Origin: CAYOEZ01 sp964402955
GTDB taxonomy: Bacteria > Chloroflexota > DTOL01 > DAOUCN01
Assembly: GCA_964402955.1 (NCBI GenBank)
Contig: CAYOEZ010000026.1
Coordinates: 1-30,925 of the forward strand
Direction of reading: 5' to 3'
DNA: 30,925 nucleotides
Shown: positions 17,094 through 25,539 of the stretch, one piece after another
Numbering within the stretch: the stretch's first letter is position 1
Layout of the letters: the number at the start of each line of letters is the position of its first letter
Translations under genes and position numbers: made by a program
Notes under the pieces: generated by a model
What the model saw: only the letters and a program-made list of their open reading frames with translations
Databases searched by the model: none
What the model was told of the DNA's origin: nothing

Positions 17094-18533
17094 ATGGACG
17101 AGACTCAATACACCCGAATCGCGACGCTGCGCAAGCCCGAGAAGTTTGCTGCTCACGTGGCCTCGCTTGGCATCGACCTGCCCTTCGATGCGCAGATGGA
17201 GAGCGGCCCCGACGCTCCCCTGGCCCAACCGTATACATGGGAGAGCCGGCGAATCGGCAATCGCTGGTGCATTTTGCCGATGGAGGGATGGGACGGTACT
17301 GAGGATGGCAAGCCAAGCGAGCTCACCATCCGGCGCTGGATGCGCTTTGGCCTCAGCGGCGCCAAGCTGATCTGGGGCGGCGAGGCTGTGGCGGTGCGGC
17401 ACGATGGGCGGGCCAATCCTAACCAGTTGCTGCTCGATGCGCACACCATGGAAGCCATCGAAGACCTGCGCCTGACGCTGGTGCGCACGCACGCCGAGCA
17501 CTACGGGCGCACAGACGATCTGCTGGTTGGTTTGCAGTTGACGCATTCTGGACGCTTCGCGCGGCCCAACAGCAAGACGAAGCTTGAGCCATGGATTCTC
17601 TATCACCACCCGCTGCTCGACGCCAAGTTTGGAACTAGCCCTAATCATCCCGTAATGACGGATAGCCAGATCGATGACCTCATCGGCGATTATGTGCGCG
17701 CCGCGCTGCGGGCGCAAGCGCTCGGCTTTGACTTCGTTGATCTGAAACACTGTCATGGCTACCTGGGCCATGAATTCCTGAGCGCCGTCAGCCGGCCCGG
17801 CCGCTACGGCGGCAGCCTCGAGAACCGCACGCGCTTCCTGCGCGAGTTGGTGGCGGGGATCCGGCGCGACGCCAGAGGGCTGGGCATCGGCGTCCGGTTC
17901 AGCGCCTTCGATGGCGTCCCCTTCAAGCCGGGGCCGGGTGGGCGAGGCGTGCCGGAGACATTTGCCACTGACTATCCCTTTGCCTTCGGCTGCAACCCCG
18001 CACATCCCGCTGAGATTGACCTGCGCGAGCCGGTTGCGTTCATGCAATTGCTCGAGAAGCTGAATATCAAACTGGTCTGCGTCACTGCCGGCAGCCCGTA
18101 CTACAATCCGCATATCCAGAGGCCGGCGCTTTTCCCGCCGTCTGATGGCTACCAGCCGCCCGAGGACCCGCTGGTAGACGTCGCTCGCCAGGTGAACGCC
18201 ACCGCTCAACTGAAGGCGCAATTCCCGAATCTGGCCGTGGTTGGATCCGGCTATTCATACTTGCAGGAGTGGCTGCCCAACGTGGCTCAGCACAACGTGC
18301 GCGCCGGGCGCGTGGACTTCGTGGGCATCGGACGCATGGCGTTGTCCTATCCGGAGTTGCCTGCCGATAGCCTGGCCGGGCGACCACTGCGCGCCAGGCT
18401 CATCTGCCGCACCTTCAGCGATTGCACAACCGCACCGCGCAAGGGACTTATTTCGGGCTGCTACCCGCTCGATCCCTTCTACAAGAGCCGACCGGAGCAC
18501 GACATCCTGGATGCAGCCAAGGGCAAAACGTGA
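17094..18533 (+). CDS. FMN-dependent Old Yellow Enzyme-family oxidoreductase
   Basis: 479 residues from the ATG at 17094, with AAGGA 9 nt upstream; a TTG at 17085 would overlap that site. The TIM-barrel markers of the family are present: LQLTHSGRFARP (148-159), the active-site segment KHCHGYLGHEFLSAVSRPGR (218-237), YGGSLENRTRF, and the FMN phosphate region GIGRMAL. The C-terminus has TFSDCTTAPRKG and GCYPLDPFYK but none of the closely spaced Cys motif that binds a 4Fe-4S cluster in 2,4-dienoyl-CoA reductase, and no second FAD/NADPH domain, so it is a single-domain enzyme. Family members reduce activated C=C bonds. In a sugar operon it may act on an enone or unsaturated sugar intermediate. 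That is inference. Confidence 0.88.
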   Translation: MDETQYTRIATLRKPEKFAAHVASLGIDLPFDAQMESGPDAPLAQPYTWESRRIGNRWCILPMEGWDGTEDGKPSELTIRRWMRFGLSGAKLIWGGEAVAVRHDGRANPNQLLLDAHTMEAIEDLRLTLVRTHAEHYGRTDDLLVGLQLTHSGRFARPNSKTKLEPWILYHHPLLDAKFGTSPNHPVMTDSQIDDLIGDYVRAALRAQALGFDFVDLKHCHGYLGHEFLSAVSRPGRYGGSLENRTRFLRELVAGIRRDARGLGIGVRFSAFDGVPFKPGPGGRGVPETFATDYPFAFGCNPAHPAEIDLREPVAFMQLLEKLNIKLVCVTAGSPYYNPHIQRPALFPPSDGYQPPEDPLVDVARQVNATAQLKAQFPNLAVVGSGYSYLQEWLPNVAQHNVRAGRVDFVGIGRMALSYPELPADSLAGRPLRARLICRTFSDCTTAPRKGLISGCYPLDPFYKSRPEHDILDAAKGKT

Positions 18534-18595
18534 GGTCCTGTATTGTGGTGGCGCGCGCGGGCGCATTCGGTCGTCGAGATGGAGGGTCACGTCCC

Positions 18596-19624
18596 ATGCA
18601 GACGGGTGAGGCAGCGCCGACCGGCACGTTGACAGTGGTCAGTAGCTGGGGACTATGTAACCGGCTGCGGGTGCTGCTGTCGGGATTGGCGCTGGCAGAG
18701 GCGAGTGGGCGGCGCTTCGCCATGCTCTGGCCGCGCGGCTACCACTGTGCAGCTACATTTCAAGAGCTTTTCAGCAACGACTTCAATGTGATTGAAGCTG
18801 ATGCGGCGCCGGACACGCCGATCTATGGTCTGTACCTGGGCGGTCCCAGGTGGCAGGACTTTCTGCAGTCGCCTGATCGTGATCTCGTTGTGCGGAGTGG
18901 GGCATGGCTGGTCAGGCCCGAGCTGTTTTCGGCGCACAAAGCGCTCATGCAGCGTTGTGCGGAGCTATTGGAAACGCTGCAGCCAGTCCCCTGCGTGCGT
19001 GACTACGTGCAGCAGTTTCGGGCAGCGCACTTTCGTCCGCTGATGATCGGCGTGCACCTGCGCCGTGGCGATTTTGAACAATTGGAGGCGCGCCACAACA
19101 CCCATGAGGCCATGCGCTGCGTCGACGAATTTCTTGCCCGGAACCCGTTGGCCGGCATTCTTCTGTGTACCGATGATGGCGCCGTACAGCCCAAGACGGG
19201 CGCACCCACCGAGACTGAAGGAGTGAAGGATACCTTCGTGCGCACGTACGGCGAGCGTGTCGTCCTTACCGAGCCGCGCAGCCTGGACCGGCGCACCGTG
19301 GAAGGAGCACAGGACGCGCTGAGCGATTTTCTGCTGCTGCGCGCAACAGATTACATGGTCGGGACAAAGCGCAGTTCGTTTTCGCGTCTGGCCGTGTTTG
19401 GACGCAGCATTCCCTGGGTCATGTGCGGCTCGTCAGGAACGAAATATCAGGCACGGCGGTTGCGGTGGATCATGACCGGCGTCTATCCACTGCTCAAGCT
19501 CCTTGGATACATCGAGTATCGCAGAAACGTGCCGTTCTCACAGTTGGCCCGCCACTATCGTTCGAAACTCATGGCATTCTGGAACAAGGCAAAGCATCTG
19601 ATTATGAAACGCCTGCCAAGATGA
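18596..19624 (+). CDS. O-fucosyltransferase-like glycosyltransferase (GT-B)
   Basis: 342 residues from the ATG at 18596, with GGAGGG about 10 nt upstream. The frame extends back to 18422 but overlaps the preceding gene and adds no recognisable sequence. Three motifs of the fucosyltransferase superfamily are visible: SSWGLCNRLR near the N-terminus (16-25), IGVHLRRGDF (151-160) resembling the HxRRGD donor-binding motif, and VGTKRSSFSRLA near the C-terminus. The likely reaction is transfer of a sugar, possibly fucose from GDP-fucose, to a glycan or protein. The C-terminal 40 residues are basic with hydrophobic patches and might associate with the membrane. A strong promoter follows it, so it is probably transcribed separately from the radical SAM genes. 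Confidence 0.7.
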   Translation: MQTGEAAPTGTLTVVSSWGLCNRLRVLLSGLALAEASGRRFAMLWPRGYHCAATFQELFSNDFNVIEADAAPDTPIYGLYLGGPRWQDFLQSPDRDLVVRSGAWLVRPELFSAHKALMQRCAELLETLQPVPCVRDYVQQFRAAHFRPLMIGVHLRRGDFEQLEARHNTHEAMRCVDEFLARNPLAGILLCTDDGAVQPKTGAPTETEGVKDTFVRTYGERVVLTEPRSLDRRTVEGAQDALSDFLLLRATDYMVGTKRSSFSRLAVFGRSIPWVMCGSSGTKYQARRLRWIMTGVYPLLKLLGYIEYRRNVPFSQLARHYRSKLMAFWNKAKHLIMKRLPR

Positions 19625-19663
19625 CAGTTTATTCACTTTTCGTCTATCAATATCTTCTTTACA

Positions 19664-19692
19664 TTGACTTGCGTTACTATGTATGTTATCAT
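19664..19692 (+). promoter_or_regulatory. Sigma70-type promoter of the radical SAM cluster
   Basis: TTGACT (19664-19669) and TATCAT (19687-19692) are 17 bp apart, each five of six to consensus, with TGT just before the -10 as an extended element. It lies in an AT-rich stretch unlike the surrounding genes. The transcript is predicted to begin near 19699, leaving a leader of about 30 nt. Confidence 0.65.
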
Positions 19693-19727
19693 CGGACGAG
19701 GTTTACCCATGGAGAGGAGACCACTGC

Positions 19728-21197
19728 ATGAAGGTTGCTCTGATCGGCTCCAAGTGGAACAAGCTTGTCAACAGCTATCCATCGCTCGGTCTGGCCTATA
19801 TCGCGGCGATTCTCGAACAGGAAGGCCACGAGGTCAAGCTTGTTGACATGGGGCTGCACCCATCCATCCCCGTTGAAGAGGAGATGGCGCAGGTGTACGC
19901 TTTCCAGCCTGATCTGGTTGGCTTCACCTCGATGAGCACCTCGCACCATTCCATCGAGCGGGCCGCCCGGCTGGTGAAAGAGCAAATCGGCTGCACAACG
20001 CTTATCGGCGGACCGCACGCTACCACGTTGCCTGAGCTTACTCTGGCTGACCCTAACATCGATTTCCTCATTCATGGCGAAGGCGAGCAGCCGATGCGCC
20101 AGCTTGTGCGTGTGCTCAGCAAGGGAGCGACGAACTGGGACGGTATCCTCGGCCTGGGCTACAAGACGATAGATGCGCAGATCAAGATCAACCCCGAAGC
20201 TCCACTCATTCCTGATCTCGATGCGCTACCCTATCCAGCGCGCCACCTCTTTGATCTGGATGCCTACCCGCTCTATGATCCGACGGGCGAGCGCATGATC
20301 ACGGTCCTGTCGAGTCGCGGCTGCCCCTACAACTGCTCGTTCTGCTTCAAAGGGATCGTCGGGCGCACCTACCGCCAGCGCAGCCTGGACAACGTCATCG
20401 GCGAGCTGCAGCACTGCATCGACCGCTACAACGTGCGCAGCTTCTACTTCATCGATGATCTCTTCACGATCGATGCTCGTCGTCTGGAAGCTTTCTGCGA
20501 CCGCGTCATGGAGGTTGGGTTGCATATTCGCTGGCAGTGTCTTGCCCGGGTGGACCGGGTAACGCCGCCCATCCTCAAGAAAATGTACAAGGCCGGCTGC
20601 CGCGAAGTACACTACGGAATCGAATCGGGCAACCCCGATATTCTGAAGGCGACGGCAAAGCACATCGATCTGGCGCAGGTGCACCAGGCCGCACAATGGA
20701 CCGATGAGGCGGGCATTCGCGGCAAGGGCTACTTCATTCTGGGCCTGCCTGGCGACAACGACAAGACGATTGAAGACACGATCTCATTTGCCGAAAGTCT
20801 GCCGCTCGAAGAAGCCATGTTCTCCATTGCCACGCCGTTCCCTGGCACGCGCCTGTGGGACGAGTTGGTGCGCAAGCGGCCAGACACCGTTTATGACTCC
20901 GATTTCACGCAGGCATACTACTACAACAGCTACACGGCGGAGATTGCTCCGTTCATGAATGTATCAGACGTGACGGATGAGCGGCTGTCGAAGCTGGCGA
21001 TTGAAGCGCGCCGGCGCGTGCAACAGGCAAAAAAGAAGCGCAACTTGCAGAAAAAACTCGGCCCACAGCTTGGGGGGCTCGTCTGGACCGTCAGCCGGCC
21101 TGAGCCGGTGCGCGCCCTGGGCCGCGGTCTGATGCGTCTGCCCGGCGTGTCTCGTCTGCGCCGGACTCTGCTTGGGAGTAACAAACAATGGGTCTAA
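19728..21197 (+). CDS. B12-binding-type radical SAM protein (module 1)
   Basis: 489 residues from the ATG at 19728, with GAGAGGAG 8 nt upstream. The N-terminal 130 residues are a Rossmann-like cobalamin-binding-type domain (SYPSLGLAYIAAILE, IGGPHATTLPE, IHGEGEQPM). The DxHxxG lower-ligand motif is absent, as in most of this class. The radical SAM core has CPYNCSFC with Cys199, Cys203 and Cys206 for the 4Fe-4S cluster, then YFIDDLFTID and GIESGNPDIL (glycine-rich SAM segments). The final 65 residues are strongly basic. Known members methylate unactivated carbons or rearrange carbon skeletons. It overlaps the next gene by 10 bp, so the pair is coupled. The substrate is unknown. Confidence 0.88.
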   Translation: MKVALIGSKWNKLVNSYPSLGLAYIAAILEQEGHEVKLVDMGLHPSIPVEEEMAQVYAFQPDLVGFTSMSTSHHSIERAARLVKEQIGCTTLIGGPHATTLPELTLADPNIDFLIHGEGEQPMRQLVRVLSKGATNWDGILGLGYKTIDAQIKINPEAPLIPDLDALPYPARHLFDLDAYPLYDPTGERMITVLSSRGCPYNCSFCFKGIVGRTYRQRSLDNVIGELQHCIDRYNVRSFYFIDDLFTIDARRLEAFCDRVMEVGLHIRWQCLARVDRVTPPILKKMYKAGCREVHYGIESGNPDILKATAKHIDLAQVHQAAQWTDEAGIRGKGYFILGLPGDNDKTIEDTISFAESLPLEEAMFSIATPFPGTRLWDELVRKRPDTVYDSDFTQAYYYNSYTAEIAPFMNVSDVTDERLSKLAIEARRRVQQAKKKRNLQKKLGPQLGGLVWTVSRPEPVRALGRGLMRLPGVSRLRRTLLGSNKQWV

Positions 21198-22228
21198 GTC
21201 TACCTCGCCTGGGCCGCTATGGACGGGTGCGCCGCTGGGGCCGCCAGGTCGGCCAAGCGCACAAGTGGGTGAACTATCGCGCCGGGCTGACCAACGTCCC
21301 GACCTATCCTGATCGCATGTACATCGAGTCGACCAACCACTGTAACCTGGGGTGCATCATGTGCCCGACTGGTCTCAAGCAGATCAAGCGCGCCAAGGGG
21401 TACATGGACTTTGGGCTGTTTACCAACATCGTGGATGAAATGGCCGGGCACGTCAAGAGCACGACGCTGCATATCTGGGGCGAGCCGCTAATGCACCCGC
21501 GCATCTTCGACATGATTGGCTATTGTCATGAGAAGGGACTGCACTCAGAGATTTCGACCAATGCCACCTTGCTTGACGAGACGCGTGCCGCGCGCATTCT
21601 TGACGCCGGGCTGGATGTGATCTACGTCTGTCTTGACGGCGTGAACAAAGGGACCTACGAGGCTATCCGCCGCCACGCCACATACGAGAAAACGCGTGAC
21701 AACATCCTGCGCTTCTGCGCCATGAAACAGGAGCGTCACCTGAAGACGCCGCAGGTGAATGTGCAGATCATCAAGATGAAGCCGACCGCGCCTGAGGTCG
21801 ATGAGTTCGTCCGGCAGTGGCGGCAGGTGGCAGGCATCGACCGCATCAACGTCAAGCCGTTTGACTCATGGGCAGAGCAGATCAACCAGGTGTCGGACTT
21901 GCGCCAGGAAGCGGTCACGTTGCCGAAGCGCTATCCATGCCCAAATCTCTGGTACCACGTGCATATTTACTGGGACGGTAGCCTGGTGATGTGTGATCGT
22001 GATTTCGATGGGGTGCATGATCTGGGCAATGTCAAAGATGGCGTCATGAAGGCATGGAACGGGGCGCTGATGCGCGATTTGCGCCGCCGCCACGTCAAGA
22101 ACGACTATGGCGGCGTCTCGCCCTGTGACACGTGCAGCGAGTGGGCGTGGTGGAAGCCCACGCCGTTCTCGTCGCAGGGCAACCGGCCGACATCCGCTGA
22201 GGTACCGTTGCCCGTGAGCAGCCAGTGA
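21188..22228 (+). CDS. SPASM-type radical SAM protein (module 1)
   Basis: 346 residues, starting 10 bp before the previous stop. Residues 1-35 are basic. CNLGCIMC (Cys52, Cys56, Cys59) binds the radical SAM cluster; HIWGEPLMH supplies the GGE-like SAM motif in a WGEP form. The C-terminal SPASM region has CPNLWYHVHIYWDGSLVMC followed by CDTC, giving ligands for at least one auxiliary cluster. SPASM enzymes modify peptides, proteins or small molecules. I find no precursor peptide in the neighbouring spacers, which weakens a RiPP interpretation. The tail after the last Cys is Pro/Ser rich. The setting next to a glycosyltransferase points instead to a glycan or cofactor role, but this is open. 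Confidence 0.88.
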   Translation: MGLSLPRLGRYGRVRRWGRQVGQAHKWVNYRAGLTNVPTYPDRMYIESTNHCNLGCIMCPTGLKQIKRAKGYMDFGLFTNIVDEMAGHVKSTTLHIWGEPLMHPRIFDMIGYCHEKGLHSEISTNATLLDETRAARILDAGLDVIYVCLDGVNKGTYEAIRRHATYEKTRDNILRFCAMKQERHLKTPQVNVQIIKMKPTAPEVDEFVRQWRQVAGIDRINVKPFDSWAEQINQVSDLRQEAVTLPKRYPCPNLWYHVHIYWDGSLVMCDRDFDGVHDLGNVKDGVMKAWNGALMRDLRRRHVKNDYGGVSPCDTCSEWAWWKPTPFSSQGNRPTSAEVPLPVSSQ

Positions 22229-22295
22229 TTTGACAATGTTTCCGCGTTTGCAGGCAAAGCCAGCAGTTGGGGACGGGGCTTCAGGAGAACAAGGA

Positions 22296-22576
22296 ATGGA
22301 AATCCAGATTGACCCACATACCTCGAACGTGCTGAGGAACGCGGCGCGAACGAAGAAGAAATGAAAGACGTCATCAATAGTGGTTTTTCCATTCTAGCAA
22401 GGGCTGGGCGTTTGGGAAAGGCGAAAGTCTATGATTTCAGACAGAAACGATACGATAAGTTCTACAAGCAAAAGAGGGTGGAAGTGATCTACACTGTCGA
22501 GAAAGATGTCATCGTCACGGTAACCGTCTACGTGTTTTACGGAGAGTGGGAGGGCGAAAATGCAGATTCTATATGA
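22296..22576 (+). pseudogene. DUF4258 (toxin-like) gene broken by a one-base frameshift
   Basis: An ATG at 22296 with AGGAG 8 nt upstream starts MEIQIDPH and then runs into a stop. If one base is restored near 22320-22322 (ACCTC to ACCCTC), the frame continues as LERAEERGANEEEMKDV into the open frame that ends at 22576, giving a full-length DUF4258 protein of about 93 residues with its KVYDFRQKRY and VEVIYTVEKDVIVTVTVYVF strands. DUF4258 resembles RelE/BrnT-type toxins. The break could be a real mutation or a sequencing error in a C run. An internal ATG at 22361 would make only the C-terminal 71 residues. It overlaps the next gene by 17 bp. Confidence 0.7.
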
Positions 22577-22778
22577 TGTCAAGAAAGACCTGCTTTACGT
22601 CCGGCTGGACGACCAGAAGCAGGCAGTAATAAACAGGCGCCTCTTTGAGGATGTTGTGTTGGACATTGGCGAGGGGGACAGAATCGTAGGTATCGAGATC
22701 CTGGACGCTTCCAAGCATCTTCGCCTTGAGAGGCTGTTGCCTGTGCAGTATCAAGTCGCGCCTGAAGTCATGCCGTAA
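22560..22778 (+). CDS. DUF2283 family protein
   Basis: 72 residues from an ATG at 22560, with GGAGTGGGAGGGCG before it. The pattern MQILYDVKKDLLYVRL ... VVLDIGEGDRIVGIEILDAS is characteristic of DUF2283, a small beta-rich domain. Such genes commonly follow DUF4258 genes, and the pair is regarded as a putative toxin-antitoxin module, with DUF2283 as the presumed antitoxin. The start lies inside the end of the DUF4258 frame, so they are coupled. The pair interrupts the two radical SAM modules and looks like an insertion unrelated to them. Confidence 0.8.
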   Translation: MQILYDVKKDLLYVRLDDQKQAVINRRLFEDVVLDIGEGDRIVGIEILDASKHLRLERLLPVQYQVAPEVMP

Positions 22779-22820
22779 GTTGTCGCGTCGTTACCGCCAC
22801 AGCGATCGAAAGGCAACCTA

Positions 22821-24251
22821 ATGCGTGTCTTGTTCGTCTACCCTGATATCCAGGGTGCAGAACATTATGGCTCCAAGAAGTTCTATCACGGCATCGGCTA
22901 TCTTTCTAGCATGCTCAAGGCGGGCGGGCATCAGACCGGCCTGATCTACCTGGACGGCCTGCTAACCAAAGACGACTTCTTGCGCCGCGTCGCGCTCCTG
23001 GCGCCCGACCTGGTCGCGTTTTCCTCAACGACCAACCAGTTCCCCTACGCGCAGCGCTACGCGGGATTGATCAAGGACGAGCAGCCACGATTGCCGATCA
23101 TTGTGGGCGGGGCGCATCCGACGCTGACGCCAGGGGAAAGCGCTCTGGCGCCTGAGTTTGACTATATTTGCGTGGGTGAGGGCGAGTATGCGCTGCTGGA
23201 CTTGTGCAATGCCCTGCAGGCTGGCTCAGACACGACGCAGATCAAGAATATCTGGCTGCGGCGAGATGGTCAGGTGCTGCGCAACCCCATACGCCCGCTG
23301 CTCCAGGATCTGGCTGCCGTTCCCTTTGCCGACCGTGAGCTTTTTGACTTCGAGCAAATCCTGAAGCAAGACAACGGCTGGGTCGACATGATGGCGGGCC
23401 GCGGCTGCCCCTATGACTGCTCATACTGCTGCAATCCCGGCTTGAAGAGCACGTTCCGCGGCCTCGGCAAGTACACACGCTACCGGCCAGTTGACAATGT
23501 CATTGCGGAGATCGGCGAGCTCGAGCAGCGCTACCGCTTCAAGACACTCAACTTCCAGGATGATGTCTTTACCCTTGATCACGACTGGACACGCCAGTTC
23601 TGTGCGGCATACGTGGCGCGTGGCCTCAAGTATCCTTTCTGGGTCAATACACGTGTCGAGCGAGTCGAGGATGAAGCGCTGGTGAGGGAGTTAGCAGAGG
23701 CCGGCTGCCGTGGTATCCGCGTGGGGCTGGAATCGGGTGACGAAGACCTGCGCAAGGATGTGCTGAAGCGCAGAATGTCGAACGATACCATTCGCAAGAC
23801 CTTCCGTCTGGTGCAGAAGTACGGCATGGAAACCTTCACCACGAACATGCTGGGGCTACCGGGCGAGACGCCGGCGATGATCCAGAAGACGATCGACTTC
23901 AACCGTGAGTTGGCGCCAACGCAGTGCCAGTTCTCGGTCTTCTACCCGTTTCCTATGACGGAGCTTCATGACATTGCGGTTGCGAAGGGGTACTACAAAG
24001 AAGGCGACCACACAACCAGTTACTACGACAAGAAGTCTCTGCTGAGTCTGCCGACATTGACGCAGGAGCAGATTTCGTATTACTACGACAAGTTCACGCA
24101 TCTGAAGTGGGAGCTAGCCCTGCAGCGACGCAGCAAGACGAAGCACAAGCTCTACACGGCGTTGCGCCGCCTCTATCGTGACGACACGCCACGCCTGCAC
24201 CGCCACCTGGATGTTGCGCGCCGCCTCAGGCATCGTATCCTGGGACGCTGA
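22821..24251 (+). CDS. B12-binding-type radical SAM protein (module 2)
   Basis: 476 residues from an ATG with a weak AAAGG site upstream. The N-terminal cobalamin-binding-type domain has KKFYHGIGYLSSMLKAGGH and IVGGAHPTLTP, and FDYICVGEGEYALLDL closes it. The radical SAM core has CPYDCSYC (Cys196, Cys200, Cys203), a FQDDVFTLD segment, and GIRVGLESGDEDL. DxHxxG is absent. It is similar in architecture to the module 1 protein but clearly diverged, so the two probably act on different positions or substrates. The C-terminal 45 residues are basic, as in module 1. A 75-bp spacer leads to the next radical SAM gene. Confidence 0.88.
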   Translation: MRVLFVYPDIQGAEHYGSKKFYHGIGYLSSMLKAGGHQTGLIYLDGLLTKDDFLRRVALLAPDLVAFSSTTNQFPYAQRYAGLIKDEQPRLPIIVGGAHPTLTPGESALAPEFDYICVGEGEYALLDLCNALQAGSDTTQIKNIWLRRDGQVLRNPIRPLLQDLAAVPFADRELFDFEQILKQDNGWVDMMAGRGCPYDCSYCCNPGLKSTFRGLGKYTRYRPVDNVIAEIGELEQRYRFKTLNFQDDVFTLDHDWTRQFCAAYVARGLKYPFWVNTRVERVEDEALVRELAEAGCRGIRVGLESGDEDLRKDVLKRRMSNDTIRKTFRLVQKYGMETFTTNMLGLPGETPAMIQKTIDFNRELAPTQCQFSVFYPFPMTELHDIAVAKGYYKEGDHTTSYYDKKSLLSLPTLTQEQISYYYDKFTHLKWELALQRRSKTKHKLYTALRRLYRDDTPRLHRHLDVARRLRHRILGR

Positions 24252-24326
24252 CAGCCCGGCAACAGTGAGCAACAGAGCGGGCATGCTAACTGCTCTTGCC
24301 TTCTCGAAACATTGGAGGAAAGATAC

Positions 24327-25520
24327 ATGTCTTTGGGGACGTACCTCGGCTATGCTAAGTTTGCGCCGCGACTCTTTTACAAAAAGGGCGCCACCCCGCT
24401 CTACTTCATTCTATTTGTGACGAAGAACTGTAACGCGCGCTGCGGCCACTGCTTGCTGGGCAGCCATGTCCGTCACACCGGCGAGTTGACGATCGACGAG
24501 CTCGAGAAAGTGTCGGCTAGCATGAACGACATGATTTTCTTTACGCCGACCGGAGGCGAGCCGTTCCTGCGCCGCGACCTGAGCGAAATTGTCAAGATTT
24601 TCTACAAGAATAACCATGTACTGAATTGTGGCATTCCATCCAATGGCAGCCTGACCGGCCGCAACGTCGAGATTTGCAAGGAGATTCTTGATTCGTGCCC
24701 TGGCATGGACCTGCATCTCGACATCTCGATCGACGGCATCGGTGAGGATCACGACACCTTCCGTGGCTTCCCCACGCTGTACGAGCGAGCGATCCGCACC
24801 TACAAAGAGATGCGGCAGATGGAAAAGCACTATCACAACTTCAGCGTCTGCATTCAGATTGCCGTCAGCGGCTACAACCACACCATGCTCAAAGAGATCT
24901 ACCGCGAGTTGAAAGAGAAGGTGGGCGTCAACACTGTCTTCACCTTGCTTTTCCGCGGCGGGCCAAAGGATCCGGGCGGCAAGTACTCTGCCCCCATCGA
25001 CCCGCATGCCGCTGACTTCGACATTGCCAACTATGAAGCATTCCACCAGATGCTCGAGGAAGACAACTTCAAACAAGAGCTGACCGGCTACTACAAGATG
25101 CCCTTCGGCGACGTGATCAACGCCAAGCGCATCATTCGCCCCAAGCTGATCGCCAAGACAGTGCGCGAGCGCAAGTATCAGATTCCATGCTACGCCGGGA
25201 CGCTGGGCGGCGCTATGTTCGCAGATGGCGAAGTGCTGGCCTGCGAGCTACAGACCGAGCGCATCCTGGGCAATGTACGTGATTACGATTATGACTTCAA
25301 GAAGATCTGGTTGTCGGACAAGGGCAACGAGGTGCGCACGTGGATTCATGACGAAAAGTGCTTCTGTACCTACGAGTGCCAGTACACGGTCAATATCCTG
25401 TTCAACCCCATGATGTATGCACAGATTCTCAAGGAATACGCGCTGCTCAAGTTGGCCAAGGCAAAGCACCGCATCACTGGCGGCAAGTCGCCGTCGCCGG
25501 TGTTTATCGGCGACGCCTGA
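24327..25520 (+). CDS. SPASM-type radical SAM protein (module 2)
   Basis: 397 residues from the ATG at 24327, with GGAGGAAAG upstream; a TTG at 24312 lies within that site. CNARCGHC (Cys35, Cys39, Cys42) binds the SAM cluster, and FTPTGGEPFLRRDL has the classical GGE motif. The C-terminal half has CYAGTLGGAMFADGEVLAC and a Cys-rich CFCTYEC motif, as in SPASM/twitch domains carrying auxiliary clusters. It is the last gene of the plus-strand cluster and is followed by a strong hairpin. No precursor peptide gene is visible nearby. Function is unknown beyond radical-based modification; a role with the preceding B12-type enzyme is inferred from pairing that repeats in module 1. Confidence 0.88.
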   Translation: MSLGTYLGYAKFAPRLFYKKGATPLYFILFVTKNCNARCGHCLLGSHVRHTGELTIDELEKVSASMNDMIFFTPTGGEPFLRRDLSEIVKIFYKNNHVLNCGIPSNGSLTGRNVEICKEILDSCPGMDLHLDISIDGIGEDHDTFRGFPTLYERAIRTYKEMRQMEKHYHNFSVCIQIAVSGYNHTMLKEIYRELKEKVGVNTVFTLLFRGGPKDPGGKYSAPIDPHAADFDIANYEAFHQMLEEDNFKQELTGYYKMPFGDVINAKRIIRPKLIAKTVRERKYQIPCYAGTLGGAMFADGEVLACELQTERILGNVRDYDYDFKKIWLSDKGNEVRTWIHDEKCFCTYECQYTVNILFNPMMYAQILKEYALLKLAKAKHRITGGKSPSPVFIGDA

Positions 25521-25539
25521 CAGGCAAGCGAACGCGCAG

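Noticed and set aside
17094..18533. 2,4-dienoyl-CoA reductase with a 4Fe-4S and FAD/NADPH half
   Set aside because: Only the FMN barrel is present; the Cys cluster motif and the second nucleotide-binding domains are absent.
24252..24326. Precursor peptide gene for the radical SAM enzymes
   Set aside because: The only short frames here and in the other cluster spacers run through into shadow frames of the next gene and lack a leader-core pattern.
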